Below, in pieces: positions 24,469 to 29,787 of a DNA stretch of 35,783 nt. The stretch comes from a virus. The notes under the pieces are model-generated. The model searched no databases. It saw nothing but the letters and a program-made list of their open reading frames with translations, and had not been told where the DNA came from. The stretch is from the IMG/VR virus record IMGVR_UViG_3300044636_000127, positions 1-35,783 of that record; one strand, written 5' to 3'. Every line of letters begins with the position of its first letter. Position 1 is the stretch's first letter. Position numbers and translations under genes: made by a program.

Positions 24469-25103
24469 TTCGCTGCCTCCTTTAGGTTCTTAGAGTCGTC
24501 CTTGCCCACGCTTTGACTGCCTGCGTGGTGAACGTAACTCCTTGAAACAAAATGCTTAAAGTCACATACCGTAAGTGTATGACAAAAGACGTTGTCTGAA
24601 AACCAGTTGATGGGTGGAAACCTGACCGCTTGGAAGGCTTCCTTCGTGATGTAAGCAAAGATCGGCGCAATCACGCTCGTCTCTTTGATTGTCTGTTCTT
24701 CAGCCCATTTCAACCCATTTCTAGCCCCACCATCGAAACGGATGTTCTGAGCCTCTAAGATGTAATCCGACCTCGCACCTAAAACACCGATCTTATGCCC
24801 TGCCTTTTGTAGATGCTCGGCATCCTGAAGAAGAAGTCGGTAGGAATCTGGAGTCAGGCAGATGTCGTCGTTGGCAATGATGACTGCATCGTGATGCTGG
24901 AAGGCGTCATCCATAATCCGGTTGTAGGCATCCCCAAAGTTACCCGACGAGTTGAGTAGCCAGCGATAAATTCGTTCGTCCATTGTCTCGGCCCGACTCG
25001 ACAGATATATCGGCGCTTCTTTGGCGTAAAGTTTGATTGACGACAACGTAATTTCAAGACTTGGACTCCCTACCGTGCATATCAAGATCGGACACTTTTT
25101 CAT
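24411..25103 (-). CDS. Glycosyltransferase-like protein (GT-A)
   Basis: This 230-residue protein starts MKKCPILICTVGSPSLEITLSSI, a GT-A N-terminal strand. It contains the metal-binding acidic motif VIIANDDICLTP (NDD at the DxD position) and the segment FGDAYNRIMDDA typical of family 2-like enzymes. A C-terminal part with NWFSDNVFCH and YVHHAGSQSVGKD follows, where an aspartate and conserved His could hold metal and acceptor. The start at 25103 gives the family N-terminus; the longer frame adds eight residues overlapping the upstream gene. It overlaps that glycosyltransferase by 50 bp, so the two are co-translated. Possible targets are host surface glycans or virion protein. Confidence 0.78.
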   Translation of the reverse strand: MKKCPILICTVGSPSLEITLSSIKLYAKEAPIYLSSRAETMDERIYRWLLNSSGNFGDAYNRIMDDAFQHHDAVIIANDDICLTPDSYRLLLQDAEHLQKAGHKIGVLGARSDYILEAQNIRFDGGARNGLKWAEEQTIKETSVIAPIFAYITKEAFQAVRFPPINWFSDNVFCHTLTVCDFKHFVSRSYVHHAGSQSVGKDDSKNLKEAAKWLWKNEPGIAKHYRLPTS

Positions 25104-25764
25104 ACCCCTCCATTCTGTGGCCTGCAACCACCTGAAAATATTGGTTATCCATCAGCGGTTTGTCGCAACCGTTCACTACAATCCCGTTTAGTTCCGCAAG
25201 CACAGGAAACGCGATCTGGTCGTGCAAAGACCATTCTTGAATCTCGCGCCACCAATTGTCCAGAAACTTTCCTACCGTGTCTGAGCGAAGGTAGTCACCA
25301 TTCCAACACATCACACCCGTTGCAATCTGTCCAGCCTTCTCAGGCCAGCCCATTTGTCGGTATTGCTCAACCTGTTCTCGTATGGGTTGGTTGACGTACT
25401 TCTTCATGTTCCACGATTCTTCTGCTTCCTCGTAAATACAATCTCTCCACGGATGTTGGAAGGCTGCAAGCGTATCTCCGGTCTGAGAGATCATGTACTT
25501 CACAAAGTCAGGGCTTGTGATTCTTATCGACCCGTCCACCCAAATAACGTAGTCCTCAGTCGGAAAGAACTCGTTAATGTGGGTCTTGTAGTACCGAGCC
25601 TCCAATCTTGGTTCTCTCTTAGGATGGATGACCAACTGCTTCCATCCCTGTGACTCAGGAATGGCATCCAGAAGCACATAGAAGTCCGTAGAGACGCTTT
25701 GTTTGACAGCGTAGTGTAACGGGTCATGCGATCCAAAAATCGCGCTAAAAACGGCAGCTTTCAT
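25054..25764 (-). CDS. Glycosyltransferase, TOD1/MUCI70-like (DUF616) domain
   Basis: This 236-residue protein starts MKAAVFSAIFGSHDPLHYAVKQS. Features of the DUF616/TOD1 glycosyltransferase-like domain are present: RYYKTH, then YVIWVDGSIRIT (W-x-D in place of DxD), FQHPWRDCIYEEAE, and GVMCWNGDYLRSD..FLDNWWREIQEWSLHDQIAFP, where HDQ corresponds to the catalytic region. The ATG lies only two bases after the T-tract of an intrinsic terminator and no Shine-Dalgarno precedes it. The 3' end overlaps the next glycosyltransferase by 50 bp. With the two other glycosyltransferase-like genes this gives the phage three, with no visible sugar-nucleotide synthesis genes. Confidence 0.8.
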   Translation of the reverse strand: MKAAVFSAIFGSHDPLHYAVKQSVSTDFYVLLDAIPESQGWKQLVIHPKREPRLEARYYKTHINEFFPTEDYVIWVDGSIRITSPDFVKYMISQTGDTLAAFQHPWRDCIYEEAEESWNMKKYVNQPIREQVEQYRQMGWPEKAGQIATGVMCWNGDYLRSDTVGKFLDNWWREIQEWSLHDQIAFPVLAELNGIVVNGCDKPLMDNQYFQVVAGHRMEGYEKVSDLDMHGRESKS

Positions 25765-25766
25765 GC

Positions 25767-25794
25767 AAAAAAATGCCCAACACACAGTCGGGCA
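25767..25794 (-). terminator. Intrinsic terminator before the glycosyltransferase pair
   Basis: On the minus strand TGCCC (25794-25790) pairs with GGGCA (25778-25774) around an 11-nt loop containing a further weak pairing. A run of Ts ends two bases before the ATG of the DUF616-like gene. It would separate the early/regulatory operon from the glycosyltransferase and packaging genes, which would then depend on readthrough or an unrecognised promoter. Confidence 0.75.
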
Positions 25795-25816
25795 AAGGAG
25801 GGGAAGGAGCCAGCTT

Positions 25817-26005
25817 TCATTTTAACCCATACCTTATTTCTTTGAGAATCTCTTCTGCTTGCAGTCTCAGGTCTATGGCTTTCCTGTGTAGCTCTATAGA
25901 AAGATTGACGATTGCTAGTGCTCGTTGCTCTAACGCACTTGTTGACTGCGCCTGCTCGATGACTTCTTGTGCTGCACTCATGGCTGCTGCTTCGTTTAGA
26001 TTCAT
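25817..26005 (-). CDS. Small helical protein (62 residues)
   Basis: This short, fully helical protein (MNLNEAAAMSAAQEVIEQAQ...LHRKAIDLRLQAEEILKEI) has a heptad-like pattern of Leu, Ile and Ala, so it may form a coiled coil. It starts by ATGA overlap with the winged-helix gene upstream and ends 23 bp before the terminator. I recognise no family, and there is no membrane segment. It closes the string of coupled small genes. Confidence 0.7.
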   Translation of the reverse strand: MNLNEAAAMSAAQEVIEQAQSTSALEQRALAIVNLSIELHRKAIDLRLQAEEILKEIRYGLK

Positions 26006-26035
26006 GCGACCCTCAGATTGAACGGATTATTAAAG
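26002..26035 (-). repeat. Shared 3'-end repeat of the two winged-helix genes, copy 1
   Basis: This 34-bp stretch, including the stop/start overlap, matches 28123-28156 at 27 of 34 positions (differences at the cga/atg triplet and four scattered sites). It encodes the NNPFNLR ending. Between otherwise unrelated genes this points to a shared short motif or a recombination boundary. Confidence 0.75.
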
Positions 26036-26325
26036 AAACTAACGCCAACACCTTCTTCCTGCTTAGCCAAGACAGGCTTGAACTTCTTCTTCGGTCTGGA
26101 CACCTTCTTGACCTCGTACTCGTCCTTGACCCACTCCCAAACACGTTCCTTGGTAAACGGGTCTATCCTAAACGAAGTTTTGATGCAGCCTTTCTTTAGC
26201 AGAGCGTTTAGGCAATTCACAGTCGTTTGTTTGTCGATCTTTGTCTGTAGCCTCACTGACTTTAGGTCAGCAGGTGTCTTACGCTTTTTCAGGTAAGTAA
26301 GAATCTTCTTTTGCTCGTCAGTCAT
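26002..26325 (-). CDS. Winged-helix DNA-binding protein with NPFNLR tail (107 residues)
   Basis: The protein begins MTDEQKKILTYLKKRKTPADLKSV and has a classic winged-helix pattern at residues ~1-60: helix, short helix, recognition helix KQTTVNCLNALLKKGCIKTS, and a wing (FRIDPFTKERVWEWV). A basic linker (VSRPKKKFKPVLAKQ) follows. The last residues, FFNNPFNLRVA, closely match the end of another winged-helix protein of this phage (28123-28443). The start at 26325 is set by an ATGA overlap with the DUF3310 gene, rejecting the longer frame to 26358. A local transcription or replication regulator is likely; no effector domain is visible. Confidence 0.72.
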   Translation of the reverse strand: MTDEQKKILTYLKKRKTPADLKSVRLQTKIDKQTTVNCLNALLKKGCIKTSFRIDPFTKERVWEWVKDEYEVKKVSRPKKKFKPVLAKQEEGVGVSFFNNPFNLRVA

Positions 26326-26588
26326 CCTATCCTCGCAATTTCTCTTTCTAAATACCAAATAGCCTTCTTGAGATCTTCAATATTTTTACCTTTTAGGCTA
26401 CTTCTCCAAACGTATTTAGTAGCATTCCCGAGGTTGAAGTTCATATGCTCCGTGATTTCGATGCACTCTACGCCAGACGGATGTGATGTGTAATGCTTAG
26501 GATGGTTTACGTTGTCTTGACCTTCCAATTCACAATGTCCGCACCTTGGGCACTCAAAAGAATCTTTCATATTGTGATCGCCACTCAT
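26322..26588 (-). CDS. DUF3310 protein with Cys-rich N-terminus
   Basis: This 88-residue protein has MSGDHNMKDSFECPRCGHCELEGQ (a CxxCxxC cluster) followed by the DUF3310 signature VNHPKHYTSHPSGVECIEITEHMNF..NATKYVWRSSLKGK and EDLKKAIWYLEREI. DUF3310 is found in T7 gp1.7-like nucleotide kinases and in many phage and prophage proteins; its catalytic role as a stand-alone domain is uncertain. The start at 26588 is fixed by ATGA overlap with the upstream gene, and the stop overlaps the winged-helix gene by ATGA. The Cys cluster suggests metal binding. Confidence 0.82.
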   Translation of the reverse strand: MSGDHNMKDSFECPRCGHCELEGQDNVNHPKHYTSHPSGVECIEITEHMNFNLGNATKYVWRSSLKGKNIEDLKKAIWYLEREIARIG

Positions 26589-26953
26589 TTTTTCCTCCGC
26601 TCTGTTTCCACTGTGCATTCGGCCTCGTAATCAAGTACATCCTGCAATCTGTAGCGAATCAATCCGCCAATCTTCAGATACCGCATGCCCTGCTTAAGCG
26701 ATCGGTCACGCTCAAGCGTCGCCCCGCTAATTCCCCATCGTCGTTCAAGATCTTCCTGAGTTAAAAATTGCTGCTTAGCTAAATCGATTGCCGCGTTTTG
26801 CATCTCGAACAAACGCTGCTTCAACGACTCAATTTCTGCCTTTGCTGCTTGCAGGGGTGTCGGTTCTGGTGGCAGCCGATTGCCCTCGGTGTCGAACCGA
26901 TGAGGCATACATGTTGGGCACTGCTGCCAGTGTTCGCATTTGCACTGCTTCAT
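26585..26953 (-). CDS. Excisionase/MerR-like HTH DNA-binding protein
   Basis: This 122-residue protein has an N-terminal Cys cluster (KQCKCEHWQQCPTCMPHRF) likely to bind zinc. A coiled-coil helix (LQAAKAEIESLKQRLFEMQNAAIDLAK) follows. The C-terminal HTH is of the excisionase type (LTQEDLERRWGISGATLERDRSLKQG, then KIGGLIRYRLQDVLDYE), which resembles HTH_17 proteins that choose a DNA site. No integrase is present, so excision is unlikely, and a transcriptional role is more plausible. The start is preceded by AAAGGAG, lying inside the conserved junction repeat. The stop overlaps the DUF3310 gene by ATGA. Confidence 0.75.
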   Translation of the reverse strand: MKQCKCEHWQQCPTCMPHRFDTEGNRLPPEPTPLQAAKAEIESLKQRLFEMQNAAIDLAKQQFLTQEDLERRWGISGATLERDRSLKQGMRYLKIGGLIRYRLQDVLDYEAECTVETERRKK

Positions 26954-26981
26954 GTGTTCTTCTCCTTTAGCTTGGCTTCGA
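26950..26981 (-). repeat. Junction repeat, copy 1
   Basis: This 32-bp stretch contains the end of an EAKLKEKN gene, the Shine-Dalgarno AAAGGAG and the ATGA stop/start. It matches 27393-27424 at 30 of 32 positions and 27821-27852 at 28 of 32. Here the reading frame above it is broken. Confidence 0.8.
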
Positions 26982-27029
26982 CTCTTTCAATTTAGCCTGT
27001 TCAGCAAGTTCTTTAATCCTTGTGTTCAT
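26967..27029 (-). pseudogene. Remnant: start of a MNERIK-type gene fused to a truncated gene end
   Basis: The frame of 20 codons begins MNTRIKELAEQA and resembles the first residues of the gene at 27172-27396 (MNERIKDIFDQA). The DNA after it, read in another frame, gives IERVEAKLKEKNT plus TGA (26951-26990). This is the ending shared by the genes at 27393 and 27821. The stretch therefore looks like a deletion scar: a 5' fragment of one family member joined to the 3' end of another. Its ATG still overlaps the stop of the 48-residue gene upstream, and the AAAGGAG of the junction repeat still drives the HTH gene. Translation of the 20-residue peptide cannot be excluded. Confidence 0.6.
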
Positions 27030-27172
27030 CGGCGATATACCCCCTTCGATAGGTCGGGTCTGTACTCCCACTGCCAAAAGTCAGCTAGGCCGCACATGTG
27101 ATGGGTAGGAAAGTACCAGACCTTTCTGTATCCAAGGTGCTGCATAAACTTATCCCAGTACCACCTAATCAC
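27026..27172 (-). CDS. Aromatic-rich small protein (48 residues, GTG start)
   Basis: A GTG start whose first G is the last base of the previous gene's TAG opens MIRWYWDKFMQHLGYRKVWY, then FPTHHMCGLADFWQWEYRPD, ending LSKGVYRR. A GGAG lies 8 bases before the GTG. Five Trp, five Tyr and three His in 48 residues make it unlike random translation. The stop overlaps the remnant's ATG as ATGA. I know no family for it. It fills an otherwise unexplained interval of about 215 bp between two genes in a fully coupled operon, which supports it being real. Confidence 0.6.
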   Translation of the reverse strand: MIRWYWDKFMQHLGYRKVWYFPTHHMCGLADFWQWEYRPDLSKGVYRR

Positions 27173-27396
27173 TATAGAACTCCGAAATGTTCTTTAATCT
27201 TTTTGCAGGCATTGTATAAAGTCCAAACATAGCAGTCGCTATCTTCTTCAGGGTCGGCCATGCCATCAACAACTTGGATACATTCCCTAACAATCAACTC
27301 GGCGAACCTATCCATAGTTTCTCGCAAGTTCTGAACATCATCATAATCGGTCTCAAAACACGCTTGATCAAAAATGTCTTTAATTCGTTCGTTCAT
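27172..27396 (-). CDS. Small conserved phage protein (MNERIK family)
   Basis: This 74-residue acidic protein begins MNERIKDIFDQACFETDYDD and ends KKIKEHFGVL, with the central RFAELIVRECIQVVDGM segment. This pattern is widespread in phages of Pseudomonadota and has no assigned function. The start overlaps the stop of the upstream gene by ATGA, with AAAGGAG in the junction repeat. Its family start is repeated, degraded, at 27029. The helical, acidic character hints at a protein-binding role, which is speculation. Confidence 0.82.
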   Translation of the reverse strand: MNERIKDIFDQACFETDYDDVQNLRETMDRFAELIVRECIQVVDGMADPEEDSDCYVWTLYNACKKIKEHFGVL

Positions 27397-27424
27397 GCGT
27401 TTTTCTCCTTTAGCTTGGCTTCGA
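27393..27424 (-). repeat. Junction repeat, copy 2
   Basis: Same 32-bp module as 26950-26981 and 27821-27852: end of an EAKLKEKN gene, AAAGGAG and an ATGA stop/start. Two mismatches to copy 1, four to copy 3. Confidence 0.8.
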
Positions 27425-27824
27425 TAGCACGACTAAAACCCTCGATGTCAAAGGCGTCTTCCCAGTCCCACCATTTTTTGCTTGTGACTTCGTGGATTTC
27501 CTCATCCGTCAGCCCAACCCATTGCTTCTTTGGTGGTGCGGTGTAGAGGGGTTGGCTCTTAATCGGATCGCTGCCGTTCACTCGCTCGCCGTTGCTGAAT
27601 CGCCAGACCCCATCCGGGTATTTGTAGCGCCACGCCACCGGCTCATGTTCATCTTTTACGATTTCATCAACACGTTCTTGTGATGTGTCGTCGGCATCGA
27701 CAAGTGCTTGGCGTAAAACGGCAATGGCTTCGATGTAGTAATTTTTATCGCCTGTTTCCATCAGCATCTCTGCGCTTGCATCCTCTAGCACTTCTATCGC
27801 TTCTTCAATAGCTTCTCTGCTCAT
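27393..27824 (-). CDS. Phage protein with WVGLTDEEIHE domain, member 1
   Basis: This 143-residue protein has an N-terminal helical part (MSREAIEEAIEVLEDASAEM...EAIAVLRQAL). The middle segment, EPVAWRYKYPDGVWRF..SQPLYTAPPK, is common in phage small proteins. The C-terminal segment is WVGLTDEEIHE...SRAIEAKLKEKNA. The last ~55 residues are paralogous to the end of the gene at 27821-28126. No catalytic motif is visible. The start and stop are both ATGA overlaps, and the 3' end lies in the 32-bp junction repeat. Confidence 0.78.
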   Translation of the reverse strand: MSREAIEEAIEVLEDASAEMLMETGDKNYYIEAIAVLRQALVDADDTSQERVDEIVKDEHEPVAWRYKYPDGVWRFSNGERVNGSDPIKSQPLYTAPPKKQWVGLTDEEIHEVTSKKWWDWEDAFDIEGFSRAIEAKLKEKNA

Positions 27825-27852
27825 GTGTTTTTCTCCTTTAATTTAGCTTCGA
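27821..27852 (-). repeat. Junction repeat, copy 3
   Basis: Third copy of the 32-bp gene-end/Shine-Dalgarno/ATGA module, with three extra differences in the part coding for EAKL. Confidence 0.78.
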
Positions 27853-28126
27853 CATAGTTGGCAAACGCTTTGCACCAGCCTTCCGAGTCATCGTTCCAAT
27901 CCTGACTGGCATCGTATTCAGCGTGACAAAAGGCATCGTGAATATCATCGCCAGTAAGCCCGACCCATTCACGGGGTGCAGCGTAGAGTTTTGCGCCAAC
28001 CTCAATCCCACTTGCATCATCCCAGGCAACACAAGGTCTACCGTTTGGTTCAATCCGGTAAACGTGAGCCACAGAATCATCTTCAGCCATGCCCTGCAAC
28101 CTGTCAGTCATCTGTCTTTTCTTCAT
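27821..28126 (-). CDS. Phage protein with WVGLTGDDIHD domain, member 2
   Basis: This 101-residue protein begins MKKRQMTDRLQGMAEDDSVAHVYRI and has a short beta segment (PNGRPCVAWDDASG..GAKLYAAP). The paralogous ending is WVGLTGDDIHD...CKAFANYVEAKLKEKNT. Its relationship to the 143-residue neighbour shows that this operon has grown by duplication. It starts by ATGA overlap with the winged-helix gene upstream and ends by ATGA with member 1. The function is unknown. Confidence 0.76.
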   Translation of the reverse strand: MKKRQMTDRLQGMAEDDSVAHVYRIEPNGRPCVAWDDASGIEVGAKLYAAPREWVGLTGDDIHDAFCHAEYDASQDWNDDSEGWCKAFANYVEAKLKEKNT

Positions 28127-28156
28127 GATGCCCTCAGATTGAAAGGGTTGTTGAAG
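28123..28156 (-). repeat. Shared 3'-end repeat of the two winged-helix genes, copy 2
   Basis: Matches 26002-26035 in the block encoding the NNPFNLR ending and the stop/start overlap. Confidence 0.75.
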
Positions 28157-28443
28157 TTGATCTCGAACACCTCCTCGACCGACCCGTTTTGCAGAATCTT
28201 CTTCTTCACCTTTGAGTCTGCCGCAAGATAAGAATAAGAGAGCCCTGCTTTCTTAGCAGGCGACGATTGCTTCCAGACCATGCCCCTAATGACTTTGCCA
28301 TCGAGAATGAGAGGTTCTAACGAGTTCTGGATAGACCGTGGGCTAACTTTTAACTTCTCTGCGAGTTCAATAGTCGTAACCGGTGTTGTTCTTGACTGTA
28401 GGTACTTTAGACAAAACTCACCCCTGCTAACCTTTTGTGTCAT
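28123..28443 (-). CDS. Winged-helix DNA-binding protein with NPFNLR tail (106 residues)
   Basis: MTQKVSRGEFCLKYLQSRTT begins a winged-helix domain. Helix 2 and the recognition helix lie in TIELAEKLKVSPRSIQNSLEPLILDGKVIRG, followed by a wing-like strand. A basic linker follows (DSKVKKKILQ), and the end (EINFNNPFNLRAS) matches that of the other winged-helix protein at 26002. It is flanked by ATGA overlaps on both sides. It could repress the early region or act at replication; neither effector nor operator is recognised. Confidence 0.74.
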   Translation of the reverse strand: MTQKVSRGEFCLKYLQSRTTPVTTIELAEKLKVSPRSIQNSLEPLILDGKVIRGMVWKQSSPAKKAGLSYSYLAADSKVKKKILQNGSVEEVFEINFNNPFNLRAS

Positions 28444-28604
28444 GCCATATCTCCTGTCATGTCTATTTCTGTTTCTTGTAAGGTCTTGGTTGCCAACTTC
28501 AAATCTTGCAAGAGAATCCGTAGCTCTTGGCTGTGAACAATCACATAGTCGTTTTCTTCTGCCAGCTTGTGTAGCAGTTTGTATGCTCTTTCTTTCTCGT
28601 TCAT
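28440..28604 (-). CDS. Small helical protein (54 residues)
   Basis: This frame of 54 codons starts MNEKERAYKLLHKLAEENDY and continues VIVHSQELRILLQDLKLATK, ending with an acidic EIDMTGDMA. A very strong Shine-Dalgarno, AAAGGAGG, lies 4 bases before the ATG. The start overlaps the stop of the helicase-loader gene by ATGA, and the stop overlaps the winged-helix start by ATGA. The double coupling and ribosome-binding site make it a real gene. The product is helical, possibly a coiled coil; the function is unknown. Confidence 0.8.
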   Translation of the reverse strand: MNEKERAYKLLHKLAEENDYVIVHSQELRILLQDLKLATKTLQETEIDMTGDMA

Positions 28605-28939
28605 AGAACCTCCTTTTGTTGTCTTGACATCATCGCCTTAATCTTAGCGACCTGTTCTAAGCCTTTAGTCTTATCTATCGTCATTTCGAGACGCTGATAA
28701 AACGGAGGAGGAGCCTGCCTGCATAGAGCCCTGAATTGCAAAACATTGGGAGGTTTGTCACCAGGCAAGCACTCGACCGCATAAGAGATCGCATGAGGAA
28801 GGTTTGCAAAGCCAGATAACTCGTGAGCCCAGTTCTCCATAACCTCCTGCATATTCATGTCTCGATACTGGTCGAGAAAAGCCTTTCCGTAGGTCATAGA
28901 AAGTTTCTTGAAGATAGCTTCGATCACTTGCAAGTCCAT
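28601..28939 (-). CDS. Putative helicase loader, lambda P-like
   Basis: This 112-residue helical protein begins MDLQVIEAIFKKLSMTYGKAF. The central segment (ENWAHELSGFANLPHAISYAVECL) and the turn GDKPPNVLQFRALCRQAPPP follow a pattern common in P-like replication proteins that recruit the host replicative helicase. It directly follows the DUF1376 initiator gene with a 2-bp gap, reproducing the O-P order of lambda. It is shorter than lambda P (233 residues), so it may be a minimal loader or only its helicase-binding part. The assignment is from context and motif, not a strong family match. Confidence 0.55.
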   Translation of the reverse strand: MDLQVIEAIFKKLSMTYGKAFLDQYRDMNMQEVMENWAHELSGFANLPHAISYAVECLPGDKPPNVLQFRALCRQAPPPFYQRLEMTIDKTKGLEQVAKIKAMMSRQQKEVL

Positions 28940-28941
28940 GA

Positions 28942-29676
28942 TTAGCCCTCCAACAAGTCTTGACGAGGCGTAATGTCCTTCTCTCGCCTGTTTCTGCCAA
29001 AGATGATGTCCAAAGACTGCTTGTAATGGTCATCCTTCTTGAGATCGTCTGTAACCCACTCAGCCTTGAATCCCTGCCAGCCTCTAGCGCAGCAAAGCTG
29101 CAAAGCCTTCTCAAGCGATATGCCTGCGTTAGAAGCCTCTTTTCTGATCCCTTTTATGGCTGTGTCAGTGATAGGCGATTTCTTAGCCTTCCTGAGAGCC
29201 TTGAAGTCAGCCCAAACCGATTCATCAACATCATCAGGACGAAGCGAGCTTGCCGAGCGTGTGCTTATATTTGGTTGTTGGTTATTGGTTATTGGTTGTT
29301 GGTTATTGGTTGGGATCTGATCCGCATCTGATTTCAGATCTGATTTCTTATCCTTTTCTAATGTCCAACGGATCTGATTCGCACCTCTAGCAGAGTTAGC
29401 CTTGCGTTGATACTTGCTAATTTCCCCGTCAATCCTCTGATGCGTATATGAATTCAGATCTGATTCGTATGTGAAGAACGTCCGAAGCAGAAGGCTAAGA
29501 GATTCTTCGTTCCCTCTTGCTCCTATCTTGAAAGCTAAGGCTTTAATGTCGTTTGGAAGCGGCTTTTCTGACTCGTAGTAAAGCCAGATTAAGCGCAGGT
29601 AAAAGTAGGATTCTTGTGGGGTCAGCGAAACGGTGTCACGCAGAAAATCCCCGATGTGATGCGGATAGTAGTGCAT
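28942..29676 (-). CDS. Replication initiator, DUF1376 (YdaU-like)
   Basis: This 244-residue protein has the DUF1376 N-terminal domain (MHYYPHHIGDFLRDTVSLTPQESY..LRLIWLYY.., residues 1-95), a winged-helix-like DNA-binding fold. A low-complexity linker of Lys, Asp, Asn and Gln follows (residues ~106-145). The C-terminal helical segment, KALQLCCARGWQGFKAEWV, is seen at the end of many phage initiators. The start at 29676 has the family opening with GAGG 5 bases upstream; a GTG frame up to 29703 adds nine unlikely residues. Its linker DNA carries six tandem heptamers and ATCTGAT boxes, a probable origin. Initiators of this type bind the origin and recruit the loader encoded next. Confidence 0.82.
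   Translation of the reverse strand: MHYYPHHIGDFLRDTVSLTPQESYFYLRLIWLYYESEKPLPNDIKALAFKIGARGNEESLSLLLRTFFTYESDLNSYTHQRIDGEISKYQRKANSARGANQIRWTLEKDKKSDLKSDADQIPTNNQQPITNNQQPNISTRSASSLRPDDVDESVWADFKALRKAKKSPITDTAIKGIRKEASNAGISLEKALQLCCARGWQGFKAEWVTDDLKKDDHYKQSLDIIFGRNRREKDITPRQDLLEG
29271..29312 (-). repeat. Six tandem heptamers (TTGGTTR) inside the initiator gene
   Basis: The plus strand reads TTGGTTG, TTGGTTA, TTGGTTA, TTGGTTG, TTGGTTA, TTGGTTG without interruption (42 bp). The translated linker is NNQQPIT NNQQPN, so the repeat also has a 21-bp protein-level period. As tandem iterons inside an initiator gene they resemble the origin of lambda within O. They may bind the initiator; the alternative is a plain Gln/Asn linker. 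Confidence 0.9.
29315..29464. promoter_or_regulatory. Candidate replication origin boxes: five ATCTGAT sites
   Basis: ATCTGAT occurs in the same orientation at 29315, 29326, 29338, 29372 and 29458. Four of these are preceded by G, giving GATC sites. The 13-bp TTCAGATCTGATT, containing the palindrome CAGATCTG, is exact at 29333-29345 and 29453-29465. The cluster directly follows the six heptamers and is next to a pyrimidine-rich stretch (29345-29360). Origin function is inferred from repeat clustering within the initiator gene. Confidence 0.5.
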
Positions 29677-29787
29677 ACAAACCTCGTCTAGGTTTATCGT
29701 CACTGGAGGTGCATTTGGCAGGCGGGTGACGAAACCGCTCTTCGGGAGCTACCCTAGCCAATGCGGTGAAACAATCGACAGTCTAAA
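29677..29787. other. Intergenic region between nuclease and initiator genes
   Basis: This 111-bp gap has no convincing reading frame on either strand. It holds a short GC-rich inverted segment (GCTC..GAGC around CCGAA) and, near its left end, the GAGG that serves the initiator gene. It could carry a promoter or leader for the replication genes, but no clear -10/-35 pair is visible to me. Confidence 0.4.

Noticed and set aside
26585-26953. Excisionase as evidence of lysogeny
   Set aside because: The HTH matches the excisionase type, but no integrase, att site or CI/Cro-like repressor pair was found, so a lytic life style is more likely.
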